Assembly (NCBI RefSeq): GCF_023712105.1
Contig: NZ_JAMLJI010000001.1
Span: forward strand, 248,001-312,000
Length of the DNA: 64,000 nucleotides
Direction: 5' to 3'
Origin: Larsenimonas suaedae
GTDB taxonomy: Bacteria; Pseudomonadota; Gammaproteobacteria; Pseudomonadales; Halomonadaceae
Shown: piece after piece, positions 26,328 through 35,744 of the stretch
How positions within the stretch are numbered: the first letter of the stretch is position 1
Layout: each line of letters begins with the position of its first letter
Notes under the pieces: generated by a model
Databases searched by the model: none
Told to the model about the DNA's origin: nothing
The model's input: only the letters and a program-made list of their open reading frames with translations
Position numbers and translations under genes: made by a program

Positions 26328-26921
26328 ATGACGGATAACGTGACCGACCAGCAGCTGGTCGCTCGAGCTCAAAAAGGGGACAGCGCGGCGTTCGATCTGC
26401 TGGTCAGAAAATATCAGCACAAGATCATCGGGCTGATCGGGCGCTACGTGAACGATCAGGCCGAGGTTCAGGACGTCGCCCAGGAAGCGTTCATCAAGGC
26501 GTATCGGGCGCTTGGCAAGTTTCGCAGCGAAAGTGCGTTCTATACCTGGATCTATCGCATCGCCATCAATACGGCAAAGAATCATCTGGTGTCCAAGGGG
26601 CGACGGCCTCCCGGCAGTGATCTGGACATCATGGACGCTGAAGTAGTCGATGCAAGCGGTCGACTGTCCGACATGGAAACCCCCGAGGCCGCCCTTGCCC
26701 GGGATCAGCTCGAAAAGGCCGTGTTCGATGCTATTGACGCCCTGCCGGAGGATCTAAAGACCGCGATCACGCTGAGAGAATTCGAGGGGCTGTCCTACGA
26801 GGACATCGCGAGCATCATGCAGTGTCCGGTGGGCACGGTTCGCTCGCGCATCTTTCGGGCCCGTGATTTTGTCGATCAGCGCATCGCGCCGTTGATGACC
26901 GGCAAGGACGATGCGCATTAA
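26328..26921 (+). CDS. rpoE: envelope-stress sigma factor RpoE/AlgU
   Basis: ECF sigma factor, 197 residues. Region 2 (FDLLVRKYQHKIIGLIGRYV, DVAQEAFIKAYRALGKFR, FYTWIYRIAINTAKNHL) recognises the -10 element. Region 4 (LPEDLKTAITLREFEGLSYEDIASIM...GTVRSRIFRARD) recognises the -35. It is close to E. coli RpoE and Pseudomonas AlgU. The anti-sigma gene follows. A matching GAACTT-type promoter stands before mucD, two genes downstream. In relatives this sigma factor controls outer-membrane repair and, in Pseudomonas, alginate. Confidence 0.97.
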   Translation: MTDNVTDQQLVARAQKGDSAAFDLLVRKYQHKIIGLIGRYVNDQAEVQDVAQEAFIKAYRALGKFRSESAFYTWIYRIAINTAKNHLVSKGRRPPGSDLDIMDAEVVDASGRLSDMETPEAALARDQLEKAVFDAIDALPEDLKTAITLREFEGLSYEDIASIMQCPVGTVRSRIFRARDFVDQRIAPLMTGKDDAH

Positions 26922-27015
26922 CGATGATCTTTTTTAAGCGAAACGTAAAACTTCCTGGCGCGACTGTGGTCTATGGGGGGAAGCGAAACACCGTGTTCAG
27001 TATGAGGGAGGTGCA

Positions 27016-27690
27016 ATGAACCAGGATCAACGCGAATCTCTATCGGCCGTGATGGACGGCGAGGGTGATGAGCTGTCCTTGCCGCGCGTGCTCAAGTCGC
27101 TCGAGGGCAACGAGGAAATGGCCGATCAGTGGCGTCGATACCACGTGGCGCGAAGCATCATGAAGCGCGAACGTGATATCGACGTCTCGATGGACATCTC
27201 GGCGGCCGTGCGCCAGCGCATCGAGCAGGAGCCCATGGTCGATCAGGCCGAAACAGCCACGACCGAGGCAGCAAAAACCGGGCGTACCGCCCGACGCCAC
27301 GCGCCGTTTTCCTTCATGGGCAGTGCCGCAATTGCAGCAGCAGTTAGCCTGATGGTCATCACCGGCGTTCAGGTCTTCAGAGGTGGGGATGAGGTCGGCA
27401 CCGGGACATCTCTTCCGGGCAGTAACGACTTTGCCCTTCAGGACGCCTCTGTCCAGGGAGGCGAGGGCGCCAGTCGGCTTAGAACCAATGTGTCACTGGT
27501 CAGCCTGCCGATCTTCGAAAGTGGTGCCGAGGCCAAGAGCGGCCCGATCCGGGTCAATGCCTCGACGCCCTGGATGACCGAAGGCAGCGCCAATGACAGC
27601 GATGATGCCTGGGCGCAGTATCTCTCGACGCTACCCAGCGACCAACTTAATCGCATGAATGATCTGGCTCCGCTTCGCGCCGCGCAGTAA
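27016..27690 (+). CDS. rseA: anti-sigma-E factor RseA/MucA
   Basis: A 224-residue inner-membrane protein that holds RpoE inactive. The N-terminal RseA domain (residues 1-70: ESLSAVMDGEGDEL, WRRYHVARSIMK) binds the sigma factor. One membrane helix (about 99-121) leads to a periplasmic domain of about 100 residues, which site-1 and site-2 proteases would cut under stress. AGGGAGGTG lies just before the ATG. Unlike the usual rpoE-rseA-rseB order, no rseB follows; a terminator comes next. Confidence 0.93.
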   Translation: MNQDQRESLSAVMDGEGDELSLPRVLKSLEGNEEMADQWRRYHVARSIMKRERDIDVSMDISAAVRQRIEQEPMVDQAETATTEAAKTGRTARRHAPFSFMGSAAIAAAVSLMVITGVQVFRGGDEVGTGTSLPGSNDFALQDASVQGGEGASRLRTNVSLVSLPIFESGAEAKSGPIRVNASTPWMTEGSANDSDDAWAQYLSTLPSDQLNRMNDLAPLRAAQ

Positions 27691-27720
27691 CTGAACGCCC
27701 CTCCTTGATCGAACGCATCG

Positions 27721-27747
27721 ACGCAGTGCCTGGCACTGCGTTTTTTT
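27721..27747 (+). terminator. intrinsic terminator of rpoE-rseA
   Basis: An 8-bp stem (27721-27728 with 27734-27741) and a five-base loop, followed by seven T residues. It separates rpoE-rseA from mucD, which therefore needs its own promoter. Confidence 0.9.
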
Positions 27748-27794
27748 GTGCGCGATGTTTTTGCTTAAGTTTCGGTTATGTTGTTACGGCCAGT

Positions 27795-27822
27795 GAACTT
27801 CTTGTAAGTTTCGGCGTCTCAT
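27795..27822 (+). promoter_or_regulatory. sigma-E (AlgU) promoter for mucD
   Basis: GAACTT at 27795-27800, a 16-base spacer, and TCTCAT at 27817-27822 match the AlgU/RpoE consensus (GAACTT-N16-TCTGA), 58 bases before the mucD ATG. This would put the protease under the sigma factor encoded just upstream. Confidence 0.7.
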
Positions 27823-27879
27823 CCACGCGACATGTCGCCCGACCCATGACCCATTAAACGATGATTCCAGGAGTGCTTC

Positions 27880-29301
27880 ATGGATGCTGTTTATCGACGC
27901 TTTTACACCTGGCTGATGGCGGCCGTAATGGTCCTCGGGGCGCAAATGGCCCTTGCCGCACCGCCTCAGTCGCAGTTGCCCAATTTCACCGGGCTTGTCA
28001 AAAGCGCAGCCCCGGCGGTCGTCAATATCTCGACCACGCGTGAAATGAGCCGTTCGAGTGCTGCGTACAATCAGCAAATCCCCGAGATTTTTCGTCACTT
28101 TTTCGGCAACCAGCTTCCGCCGGGGTTCATGGGGCCGCAGCCTCGTGGTAACCGCGAGCTGAGCTCGCTCGGTTCGGGCTTTATCATCAGCAAGGATGGC
28201 TACATCCTGACCAACGCTCACGTGGTCGATGGCGCCGATTCGATCAAGGTTCGATTGAACGATCGTCGTGAGCTCGATGGCACGCTGGTCGGTGAGGACA
28301 AGAAAACCGACGTGGCCTTGATCAAGGTCGATGCCAATGATCTTCCCACACTTGAGCTTGGCGATTCCGATGCGTTGGAAGTGGGGCAATGGGTGGTCGC
28401 CATCGGTTCACCGTTCGGCTTCGACCACTCGGTGACCTCCGGCATCGTCAGCGCGATCGACCGGACCCTGCCCGACGATACCTACGTGCCGTTCATTCAG
28501 ACCGATGTGGCGATCAATCCGGGCAACTCCGGTGGGCCGCTGTTTGACCTTGACGGCAAGGTGGTCGGCATCAACTCCCAGATCTACACCCAGAGTGGCG
28601 GCTTCATGGGGCTCTCGTTCGCGATTCCGATCAATGTAGCCATGGACATCGCCGACCAGCTCAAGACGGACGGCGAAGTGCATCGAGGCTGGCTCGGTGT
28701 CGTCATTCAGCCGGTGTCGAAGGATCTGGCCGATTCCTTCGGGCTCGATGAGGCGCGCGGCGCCCTGATCGCGGATGTCGCGCCGGATGGCCCGGCGCAG
28801 AAGGCCGGACTCAAGGCCGGGGACATCATTTTGTCGGCCAATGGCGAGGCGATCGATTCCTCCGACAAGCTCCCACGGATCGTCGGGCATCTATCACCGG
28901 GGGATGGGCTGACTCTCAAGGTTCTGCGTGATGGCAAGCAGCGCACCCTCAAGGCGTCCGTGGCAGACTGGCCGGACCAGGGCGGCGATGCTCAAGGGCA
29001 GTCCGACCGGGAAGGCAAGCGCTCACTTGGCATGCAGGTGTCGCCCCTGGATGCGCAACTCAAGGAGCAGCTTGGCGTCGATCAGGGCGTGGTGGTCGAA
29101 GACCTCGATCCGCGTGGTACTGCGGCCAGGGCCGGCGTTCAGCCAGGCGATGTTATCGTCTCACTCAATGGCGAGCCTATCGACTCGGTCGCCGCGCTTA
29201 GAAAGGCGATCAAGCGTCTGCCGGAAGACAAGGCCGTGCCGCTTCGCCTCAGTCGGGAAGGTCAGTCGCTTTATGTCGCGATTCGCCTGCCCAAGTCGTA
29301 A
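27880..29301 (+). CDS. mucD: periplasmic serine protease MucD/DegP (Do family)
   Basis: HtrA-type protease and chaperone of the periplasm, 473 residues. It has a signal peptide (1-27) and the trypsin-like domain with His114 (TNAHVVDGAD), Asp144 (KKTDVALI) and Ser217 (GNSGGPLF). Two PDZ domains follow (about 260-350 and 380-470), each ending in a KAGLKAGD- or RAGVQPGD-like motif. CAGGAG at 27868-27873 marks the start. It degrades misfolded envelope proteins; in Pseudomonas it lies in the algU cluster. A perfect-looking sigma-E promoter precedes it. Confidence 0.95.
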   Translation: MDAVYRRFYTWLMAAVMVLGAQMALAAPPQSQLPNFTGLVKSAAPAVVNISTTREMSRSSAAYNQQIPEIFRHFFGNQLPPGFMGPQPRGNRELSSLGSGFIISKDGYILTNAHVVDGADSIKVRLNDRRELDGTLVGEDKKTDVALIKVDANDLPTLELGDSDALEVGQWVVAIGSPFGFDHSVTSGIVSAIDRTLPDDTYVPFIQTDVAINPGNSGGPLFDLDGKVVGINSQIYTQSGGFMGLSFAIPINVAMDIADQLKTDGEVHRGWLGVVIQPVSKDLADSFGLDEARGALIADVAPDGPAQKAGLKAGDIILSANGEAIDSSDKLPRIVGHLSPGDGLTLKVLRDGKQRTLKASVADWPDQGGDAQGQSDREGKRSLGMQVSPLDAQLKEQLGVDQGVVVEDLDPRGTAARAGVQPGDVIVSLNGEPIDSVAALRKAIKRLPEDKAVPLRLSREGQSLYVAIRLPKS

Positions 29302-29313
29302 GGCCTGAAACGA

Positions 29314-29341
29314 AAAAGCCCGCGTCAAGCGGGCTTTTTTA
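29314..29341. terminator. bidirectional terminator after mucD
   Basis: A 10-bp stem (29314-29323 with 29329-29338) with a GTCAA loop, an A-run on the left and a T-run on the right. It can serve mucD and also the small minus-strand gene ending at 29358. Confidence 0.9.
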
Positions 29342-29357
29342 TGTCACTGTGCAACGA

Positions 29358-29636
29358 TCATTCCGCGTCGAGATGACCGGCACGCTGCTGACGCTTGAAA
29401 GAGATGTGCCAATCGACCATGGCGTCAAACCGAGCGCGGTAGGCGGTGTCACCGGATTGCATCCATTTCCACCATGCCAGGAAATTGGCGTCGCAGGGTT
29501 CGGTGCTGGCGTTTTGGGTGTTATTGGCAGAGGACGGCTTTTCCATAACGAATCGATCTCTTGGCGTGTGCAAATTGATAGGCGTGATCAGGGGTGCGTC
29601 ACGCAAGGCGGCAAGGTGCCGAGCAAGTGAGTCCAT
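29358..29636 (-). CDS. small hypothetical protein
   Basis: A 92-residue frame from ATG at 29636 (GGGGA about ten bases upstream) to 29358. I do not recognise it. The C-terminal half is aromatic and looks like a folded helix pair (FLAWWKWMQSGDTAYRARF, MVDWHISFKRQQ); the N-terminal half is Ala/Pro/Asn-rich. It has no signal or membrane segment. A bidirectional terminator 17 bases beyond its stop supports it as real, but the overlapping plus-strand frames cannot be fully excluded. The same frame stays open to 29810. Confidence 0.5.
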   Translation of the reverse strand: MDSLARHLAALRDAPLITPINLHTPRDRFVMEKPSSANNTQNASTEPCDANFLAWWKWMQSGDTAYRARFDAMVDWHISFKRQQRAGHLDAE

Positions 29637-29739
29637 GGTACTCAATTCCCCAATACGCTTTTGTGCCAGATGGCTCGCCCGGGCCCGTGGGACTGTGCCG
29701 TAGCGCGCGTTGGGTCGGTTTCGAGCTCGAGCCGTGCCT

Positions 29740-29802
29740 TTGACAGGTGTCGACCTTAGTTTATCCCTGCGCTGTAACTCGCCGGGCGATATCGGTACAA
29801 TG
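29740..29802 (+). promoter_or_regulatory. promoter-like elements upstream of lepA
   Basis: A perfect TTGACA at 29740-29745 is followed by TTTATC at 29761-29766 (15-base spacer). A TACAAT lies further on at 29797-29802. Either could start the lepA transcript; neither pair is ideal. Confidence 0.3.
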
Positions 29803-29874
29803 CCCGACAATTTTTATCATCAGCCTGCACGGCAGCACGACGCGCGTGAGGGCTAAAAAGGCGGACAGTGTTTC

Positions 29875-31692
29875 ATGGCGCAAGACGCATCTCGTCGCGA
29901 TCTCAGCAAGATTCGTAATTTCTCGATCATCGCTCACATCGACCACGGCAAATCCACGCTTGCCGACCGGATCATTCAGGTCTGCGGCGGGCTGACCGAC
30001 CGGGAACTGAAAGAGCAGGTGCTTGACTCGATGGACCTCGAGCGTGAACGCGGCATCACCATCAAGGCGCAGTCGGTCACGCTCGACTATCACGCCCAGG
30101 ATGGTGAGATCTATCAGCTCAACTTCATCGATACACCGGGCCACGTCGACTTTTCCTACGAAGTCTCTCGCTCGCTGTATGCCTGTGAAGGGGCGCTGCT
30201 GGTGGTCGATGCAGGTCAGGGGGTCGAGGCGCAGTCGGTCGCCAACTGTTACACCGCCATCGAGCAGAATCTGGAAGTCCTGCCGGTGCTCAACAAGATG
30301 GACCTGCCTCAGGCAGACCCCGAGCGGGTCGCGCACGAGATCGAGGAAATCATCGGGCTCGAGGCGCAGGACGCCGTTCGCGTTTCTGCCAAGAGCGGGC
30401 TGAATATCGATCTGCTGCTCGAACGCCTGGTGCGTGATATTCCGCCGCCCAAGGGCGACCGGGATGGCGACCTTCAGGCGCTGATCATCGATTCCTGGTT
30501 CGATAACTATCAGGGCGTCGTGTCACTGGTGCGTCTGTTTGACGGCACGCTCAAAAAGGGCGACAAGATTCAAATGAAGTCGACCGGCCGGGACTGGGAG
30601 GTGACCGACATCGGCATCTTCACGCCCAAGCAGCACAGCACCGGTATGCTGCGCGCCGGTGAAGTCGGCTTCGTGATTGCAGGCATCAAGGACATCCACG
30701 GGGCGCCGGTGGGCGATACCATCACCCACACCAAGACCAAGCACGTCGAGCGGCTGCCGGGCTTTCAGAAAGTGAAGCCGCAGGTGTATGCCGGCATGTT
30801 CCCGGTGAGCTCCGATGATTATGAGGATTTTCGTGACGCGCTTGAAAAGCTGGCGCTCAACGACGCCTCGCTCGACTATGTGCCGGAAAACTCGGACGCC
30901 CTCGGGTTTGGCTTTCGCGTCGGCTTTCTCGGCACGCTGCACATGGAAATCATCCAGGAGCGGCTCGAGCGTGAGTACAACCTCGATCTGCTGACCACGG
31001 CGCCGACGGTTATCTATGAGCTTCTGATGGATAACGGGGAAGTGGTTTACATCGCGAACCCCTCTAAACTTCCGGATCTGGCCAACGTGCAGGAAATGCG
31101 CGAGCCGATCGTGCGTGCCAACATCCTGGTGCCGCAGGAGTTCGTGGGTAACGTGATCTCCGAGTGTGTCAATCGTCGCGGTGTACAGCTTGACATGCAG
31201 GTGCTCGGTAATCAGATGCAGCTGGTCTATGAGCTGCCGATGGCCGAGGTCGTGATGGATTTCTTCGACCGGCTCAAGTCGATTTCCAAGGGCTACGCCT
31301 CGCTCGATTACAGCTTCGAGCGGTTCGATCCGGCGAAGCTTGTGCGGCTCGACATCATGATCAACGGCGACCGGGTCGATGCCCTGGCGCTGATCATTCA
31401 TCGCGATCACGCGCATTCGCGCGGTCGGATACTGGTCGACAAGATGAAAGAGCTTATTCCGCGTCAGATGTTTGACGTGGCCGTACAGGCGGCAATCGGC
31501 GGGCACGTGGTCGCGCGCTCAACCGTGAAGGCGCTTCGCAAGAACGTGACCGCCAAGTGCTATGGCGGTGACGTGACTCGAAAGAAAAAGCTGCTTGAAA
31601 AGCAGAAGCAGGGGAAAAAACGGATGAAGCAGGTCGGTAAGGTCGAAATCCCTCAGGACGCCTTCCTGGCCGTACTCAAAGTCAATGATTGA
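29875..31692 (+). CDS. lepA: elongation factor 4 (LepA)
   Basis: Ribosome-associated translational GTPase, 605 residues. G motifs are [27 protein letters not shown] and NKMDLPQ. Domains II, III and V follow, with the LepA-specific C-terminal domain ([38 protein letters not shown]). It can back-translocate stalled ribosomes and aids initiation or biogenesis. lepB starts 14 bases after its stop, the standard lepA-lepB operon. Confidence 0.98.
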   Translation: MAQDASRRDLSKIRNFSIIAHIDHGKSTLADRIIQVCGGLTDRELKEQVLDSMDLERERGITIKAQSVTLDYHAQDGEIYQLNFIDTPGHVDFSYEVSRSLYACEGALLVVDAGQGVEAQSVANCYTAIEQNLEVLPVLNKMDLPQADPERVAHEIEEIIGLEAQDAVRVSAKSGLNIDLLLERLVRDIPPPKGDRDGDLQALIIDSWFDNYQGVVSLVRLFDGTLKKGDKIQMKSTGRDWEVTDIGIFTPKQHSTGMLRAGEVGFVIAGIKDIHGAPVGDTITHTKTKHVERLPGFQKVKPQVYAGMFPVSSDDYEDFRDALEKLALNDASLDYVPENSDALGFGFRVGFLGTLHMEIIQERLEREYNLDLLTTAPTVIYELLMDNGEVVYIANPSKLPDLANVQEMREPIVRANILVPQEFVGNVISECVNRRGVQLDMQVLGNQMQLVYELPMAEVVMDFFDRLKSISKGYASLDYSFERFDPAKLVRLDIMINGDRVDALALIIHRDHAHSRGRILVDKMKELIPRQMFDVAVQAAIGGHVVARSTVKALRKNVTAKCYGGDVTRKKKLLEKQKQGKKRMKQVGKVEIPQDAFLAVLKVND

Positions 31693-31706
31693 CCAAGGAT
31701 GAAAGC

Positions 31707-32465
31707 ATGAGTTTTTCCCTGCTGCTGGTAATTGCGGTTGTTGTCACGGGTGTGGTCTGGTTGCTTGACAAACTGGTGCTCCGAAAGCGCCGAACGCCAG
31801 TGGAGGGTGGCCAAGCGGGGAAAGACCCTTGGTACGTCGACTATTCGAAGTCGTTCTTTCCGGTCCTGTTGATCGTCTTGATCGTGCGCTCTTTTATCGT
31901 CGAGCCGTTTCAGATTCCGTCCGGCTCGATGCGCCCGACGCTCAAGATCGGCGATTACATCGTGGTCAACAAGTTTGCCTACGGATTGAGACTGCCCGTT
32001 GTGAACACCAAGATTCTGGATGTGTCCGAGCCCGAGCGCGGTGACATCATGGTCTTTCGATTCCCGGGTGATCCGAACGTCGATTTCATCAAGCGTGTGA
32101 TTGGCCTCCCGGGCGATACCATCCGCTATGAAAACAAGCAGCTCTTTGTTAACGGCGAGCCGGTTCCCAAGTCGCTGCTTGAGGCCGATGCGCCGGATAA
32201 CGCGGGTGAGAAACTCCTTGAGGAGCAGCTTGGCGATGTCTCGCACCGCATCTACAACAACCCGGCCGACCCCGGCCCGCAGGTTGGCACCATCGAAGTG
32301 CCGCCGGGGCACTACTTCATGATGGGTGACAACCGGGACCACTCCAACGACAGCCGTTACTGGGGCTTCGTGCCGGAAGAAAATATCGTAGGCAAGGCCT
32401 TCGCCGTGTGGATGCACTGGCCCGACGGTCTGCCTGACTTTACAAAAGCTCGTCTTCTACACTGA
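31707..32465 (+). CDS. lepB: signal peptidase I
   Basis: Inner-membrane protease that removes signal peptides, 252 residues. Two N-terminal helices (about residues 3-22 and 52-70) are followed by the catalytic domain. The Ser is in the QIPSGSMRPTL motif, the Lys in DFIKRVIGLPGD, and the C-terminal boxes are MGDNRDHSNDSRYWGFVPE. I chose ATG 31707 with AAGGA at 31695-31699; an upstream TTG would overlap lepA. rnc follows. Confidence 0.96.
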   Translation: MSFSLLLVIAVVVTGVVWLLDKLVLRKRRTPVEGGQAGKDPWYVDYSKSFFPVLLIVLIVRSFIVEPFQIPSGSMRPTLKIGDYIVVNKFAYGLRLPVVNTKILDVSEPERGDIMVFRFPGDPNVDFIKRVIGLPGDTIRYENKQLFVNGEPVPKSLLEADAPDNAGEKLLEEQLGDVSHRIYNNPADPGPQVGTIEVPPGHYFMMGDNRDHSNDSRYWGFVPEENIVGKAFAVWMHWPDGLPDFTKARLLH

Positions 32466-32536
32466 GCACACGGTGATCCGGCGGCTTTCGTCCGCCGGGT
32501 ACGTATTCGTATCAAATGGATAAAAACAGGACGATC

Positions 32537-33232
32537 GTGAGCAGTTCTTTACAGGCGTTAAGCCAGCGCATCGGTTACGAGTTCAATGACGTGACATGGC
32601 TGGAACTTGCAATGACGCATCGAAGTTATGGCGGTGACAATAATGAGCGCCTCGAGTTTCTCGGTGATTCGATTGTCAATTTCATTGTGGGTGAGGCGCT
32701 CTATCGCCGCTTTCCGGAGGCGCGTGAAGGGCAGTTGTCCAGACTGCGTGCGCGTATGGTCAAGGGCCAGACCCTGGCGGAGCTTGCGCGCGAGTTCAAG
32801 CTCGGTGAGTTTCTGCGCCTTGGCACCGGCGAAATGAAAAGCGGCGGCCATCGACGCGAGTCGATTCTTGCAGATGCAATGGAGGCCGTGATCGGGGCGA
32901 TCTATCTGGATGGCGGCATGACTCATGTCAATGAGCGCGTGCTGGACTGGTATGAAAGCCGTCTTCAAAAGCTCGACCTTAAAGACACCCAGAAAGACCC
33001 CAAGACTCGACTCCAGGAATACCTGCAGTCCCGACAGTACGCGCTGCCGCGCTATGAAGTCCTGTCGGTGGAAGGCGAGGCGCACGCACAGACGTTCACG
33101 GTCGCCTGCCACATCGATCTTTTTTCGACCCCCACGCAAGGGGAAGGCGCAAGCCGACGCTACGCCGAACAGCAGGCCGCCGAGTCTGCTCTCAAACAAC
33201 TGGAAGCCATGACTAAAGGGACCCGGGTATGA
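32537..33232 (+). CDS. rnc: ribonuclease III
   Basis: Double-strand-specific endoribonuclease for rRNA and mRNA processing. The catalytic domain holds the signature [15 protein letters not shown] and the late [22 protein letters not shown] double-stranded RNA-binding domain lies at about residues 150-225. I prefer the GTG at 32537 (231 residues, AGGA just upstream, E. coli is 226); the ATG at 32516 has no visible ribosome-binding site and would add seven residues. It overlaps era by four bases. Confidence 0.95.
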   Translation: MSSSLQALSQRIGYEFNDVTWLELAMTHRSYGGDNNERLEFLGDSIVNFIVGEALYRRFPEAREGQLSRLRARMVKGQTLAELAREFKLGEFLRLGTGEMKSGGHRRESILADAMEAVIGAIYLDGGMTHVNERVLDWYESRLQKLDLKDTQKDPKTRLQEYLQSRQYALPRYEVLSVEGEAHAQTFTVACHIDLFSTPTQGEGASRRYAEQQAAESALKQLEAMTKGTRV

Positions 33233-34155
33233 ACGACGAACCCATCGACACCGGTGAGGCCGTGCGCTGCGGTTTTGTCGCGATTGTCGGCCGACCCAAC
33301 GTCGGCAAATCCACGCTGATGAACCGGATTCTCGGACAAAAGATTTCGATCACTTCTCGTCGGCCACAAACGACGCGCCATCAGGTGCTCGGCGTCAAGA
33401 CCGAAGGCGCACGCCAGGCCGTCTACATCGACACGCCCGGCATGCACGTGATGCACAAGGACCGCAATCGCGCCATTAACCAGTTCATGAACCAGGCCGC
33501 CACTCAGGCACTTCGAGACGTGGACTGCGTGGTCTTCATCGTCGATCGAACCAAATGGACCGATGAAGACGATGTGGTGCTCTCACGGCTTGAGAACGTC
33601 AAGGCGCCGGTGATTGTCGTGATCAACAAGGTCGACTGGCTCAATGACAAGAGTGCGCTGCTGCCCTGGATCGAGACGTTGAAGGCGAAGCGCGAGTTCG
33701 CGGCGATCCTTCCGATATCGGCCAAGCACGGTACTCAGGTCGACCAACTCGAGCAGGAAGTGGCAAGCTATCTGCCTGAAAGCGAGCACTTTTTCCCCGA
33801 AGATCAGATTACCGACAAGAGCTCGCGCTTTATCGCCGCCGAGCTTGTGCGTGAAAAGGTCATGCGCCAGCTTGGCGATGAGCTGCCGTATCAGATGACC
33901 GTCGAGATCGAAGAGTTTCGAAGCGAGCCCAACATCATTCACATCAGCGCCCTGATGCTGGTGGAGCGTGACGGTCAGAAAAAGATTCTGATCGGTGAGA
34001 AGGGCGAGCGCATCAAGCAGATCGGTCGCGAGGCGCGCCTTGATATGGAAAAAATGTTCGATTCCAAGGTCATGCTCAAGCTCTGGGTCAAGGTCAAGCG
34101 CGGCTGGTCCGACGATGAACGGGCACTGAAAAGCCTGGGCTACCACCTGGACTGA
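33229..34155 (+). CDS. era: GTPase Era
   Basis: GTPase for 16S rRNA maturation and 30S assembly, 308 residues. G1 is [10 protein letters not shown]3 DTPGMH, G4 NKVDW, and a C-terminal KH RNA-binding domain is seen in [18 protein letters not shown]. The rnc-era overlap (ATGA) and recO five bases on form the classic rnc-era-recO operon. Confidence 0.97.
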   Translation: MNDEPIDTGEAVRCGFVAIVGRPNVGKSTLMNRILGQKISITSRRPQTTRHQVLGVKTEGARQAVYIDTPGMHVMHKDRNRAINQFMNQAATQALRDVDCVVFIVDRTKWTDEDDVVLSRLENVKAPVIVVINKVDWLNDKSALLPWIETLKAKREFAAILPISAKHGTQVDQLEQEVASYLPESEHFFPEDQITDKSSRFIAAELVREKVMRQLGDELPYQMTVEIEEFRSEPNIIHISALMLVERDGQKKILIGEKGERIKQIGREARLDMEKMFDSKVMLKLWVKVKRGWSDDERALKSLGYHLD

Positions 34156-34159
34156 CGCG

Positions 34160-34855
34160 ATGCAGCTTCAGCCGGCCTATTTGCTCCATCGACGCCCGTA
34201 CCGGGAAACCAGTGCGCTAGTGGATCTCGTTACGATGGAGCACGGCCGCATCCGGGCCGTGGCGCGGGGCATCATGCGCCCAAGCAGCAAGGCGCGTTCG
34301 AGGCTTCAGCCCTTTACGCCGCTTCACATTACCTGGAGCGGCGAGCGCGAGCTCAAGACCCTCAAGCAGTACGAATCCGGCGTGCCAGGGCCGATGCTTG
34401 CCGGTGAATCGCTGGTCTGCGGCATCTACGCCAATGAGCTTCTGACCCGATGCTTGCCGCTTGAAGGTGCCGTGCCGACGGTGTTTGCTGGGTACAGTGT
34501 GCTGCTTAACGATTTGCCAAGCCCTGCAAAGCGTCAAGGCGCGCTCAGGCGCTTCGAGCATGCCTTGCTCGAAGCACTCGACGCCGAGCCCGTTTTCACG
34601 ACCCAGCACGAGGCGCCGCTCGAGCCCAAGATGCACTATCTTTACGACAGTTCAACGCGCCGCTTCTATCCGGTAGCACCCGGCGAGGGCATCGATGGGC
34701 GTTCCCTGAACGCGCTGGCACGCGATGACTGGGGCGCGCCCGGTCATGCGCGCACCACCAAGTATCTCGCTCGTACTGCCCTCGCGCCGCTTCTGGGCGC
34801 AAAGCCGCTTCGTTCAAGAGAGCTGATTCACCGGCTCAATCGCACCACTGACTAA
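34160..34855 (+). CDS. recO: DNA repair protein RecO
   Basis: Recombination mediator of the RecFOR pathway that loads RecA on gapped DNA, 231 residues. It opens with [20 protein letters not shown], an OB-fold, and has ELKTLKQYE and the NELLTRCLP segment of the family. No zinc-finger cysteines are present, as in E. coli RecO. It is placed after era and before pdxJ in the usual order. Confidence 0.93.
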   Translation: MQLQPAYLLHRRPYRETSALVDLVTMEHGRIRAVARGIMRPSSKARSRLQPFTPLHITWSGERELKTLKQYESGVPGPMLAGESLVCGIYANELLTRCLPLEGAVPTVFAGYSVLLNDLPSPAKRQGALRRFEHALLEALDAEPVFTTQHEAPLEPKMHYLYDSSTRRFYPVAPGEGIDGRSLNALARDDWGAPGHARTTKYLARTALAPLLGAKPLRSRELIHRLNRTTD

Positions 34856-34887
34856 ATTCCCGTTTCCACCACTGGAAGGACCTTCGC

Positions 34888-35694
34888 ATGCACCCACCTC
34901 GCATCCAGCTTGGGATCAATATCGATCATGTTGCAACGCTTCGTCAGGCGCGTGGCACACGTTATCCGGATCCGGTGCAGGCCGCGCTTCTGGCCGAGGA
35001 AGCCGGGGCCGATGGCATCACGTTGCACCTTCGCGAAGATCGCCGCCACATTCAGGAGCGCGACGTTCGCCTGATCGCGGAGGTGATCGCCACCCGTATG
35101 AACCTCGAGATGGCGGTTACCGAGGACATGATCGCCTTTGCCGAGGCGCTCGCGCCTCGCCACGTCTGCCTCGTGCCCGAAAAGCGCGAAGAGCTGACCA
35201 CGGAAGGCGGGCTCGACGTTATCGGTCAGTTCGAGTCGATCGCATCCGCCTGTCGCCGGCTGAGCGCGGTGGGCGTCGAAGTGTCCTTATTCATCGACCC
35301 CGAGCCCGATCAGATTCAAAAGGCCTTTGAGGCCGGAGCGCCTGCCGTCGAGCTGCACACTGGCGGCTACGCCGATGCGGTTGGCGAAAACGCGCGTCGC
35401 GAACACGCACGGATCACCGCCGCGGCGGAAATGGCCAGCGAGCTTGGGTTGATCGTCAATGCAGGCCACGGGCTCAACTACCATAACGTCGAGGCCATCG
35501 CCGCGATCACCGGCATCAACGAGCTCAATATCGGCCACGCCGTGATGGCTCGGGCCATGTTCGTCGGCCTGAAGGAGGCTGTGGCGGAGATGAAACGGCT
35601 GGTGATCAGCGGGCAGGAAAACGGATTGATGATGGCGCTCGATGAGCATGACCATCACGATCATGACGACGACTGTGGCTGCGACCACGACTAA
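34888..35694 (+). CDS. pdxJ: pyridoxine 5'-phosphate synthase with His/Asp-rich tail
   Basis: Last ring-forming step of DXP-dependent vitamin B6 synthesis, an eight-stranded barrel. Hallmarks are [69 protein letters not shown] and [11 protein letters not shown]. At 268 residues it is about 25 longer than E. coli PdxJ. The extra C-terminus (252-268) is [17 protein letters not shown], a likely metal-binding tail not needed for the reaction. It follows recO by 32 bases. Confidence 0.96.
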   Translation: MHPPRIQLGINIDHVATLRQARGTRYPDPVQAALLAEEAGADGITLHLREDRRHIQERDVRLIAEVIATRMNLEMAVTEDMIAFAEALAPRHVCLVPEKREELTTEGGLDVIGQFESIASACRRLSAVGVEVSLFIDPEPDQIQKAFEAGAPAVELHTGGYADAVGENARREHARITAAAEMASELGLIVNAGHGLNYHNVEAIAAITGINELNIGHAVMARAMFVGLKEAVAEMKRLVISGQENGLMMALDEHDHHDHDDDCGCDHD

Positions 35695-35744
35695 GCTTAA
35701 GACCGACACCCGCGTGAGACGGGTTTGGTGACGATGAGGATGTG

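Noticed and set aside
30523-31506. 327-codon minus-strand frame inside lepA
   Set aside because: Coding shadow of a universally conserved GTPase.
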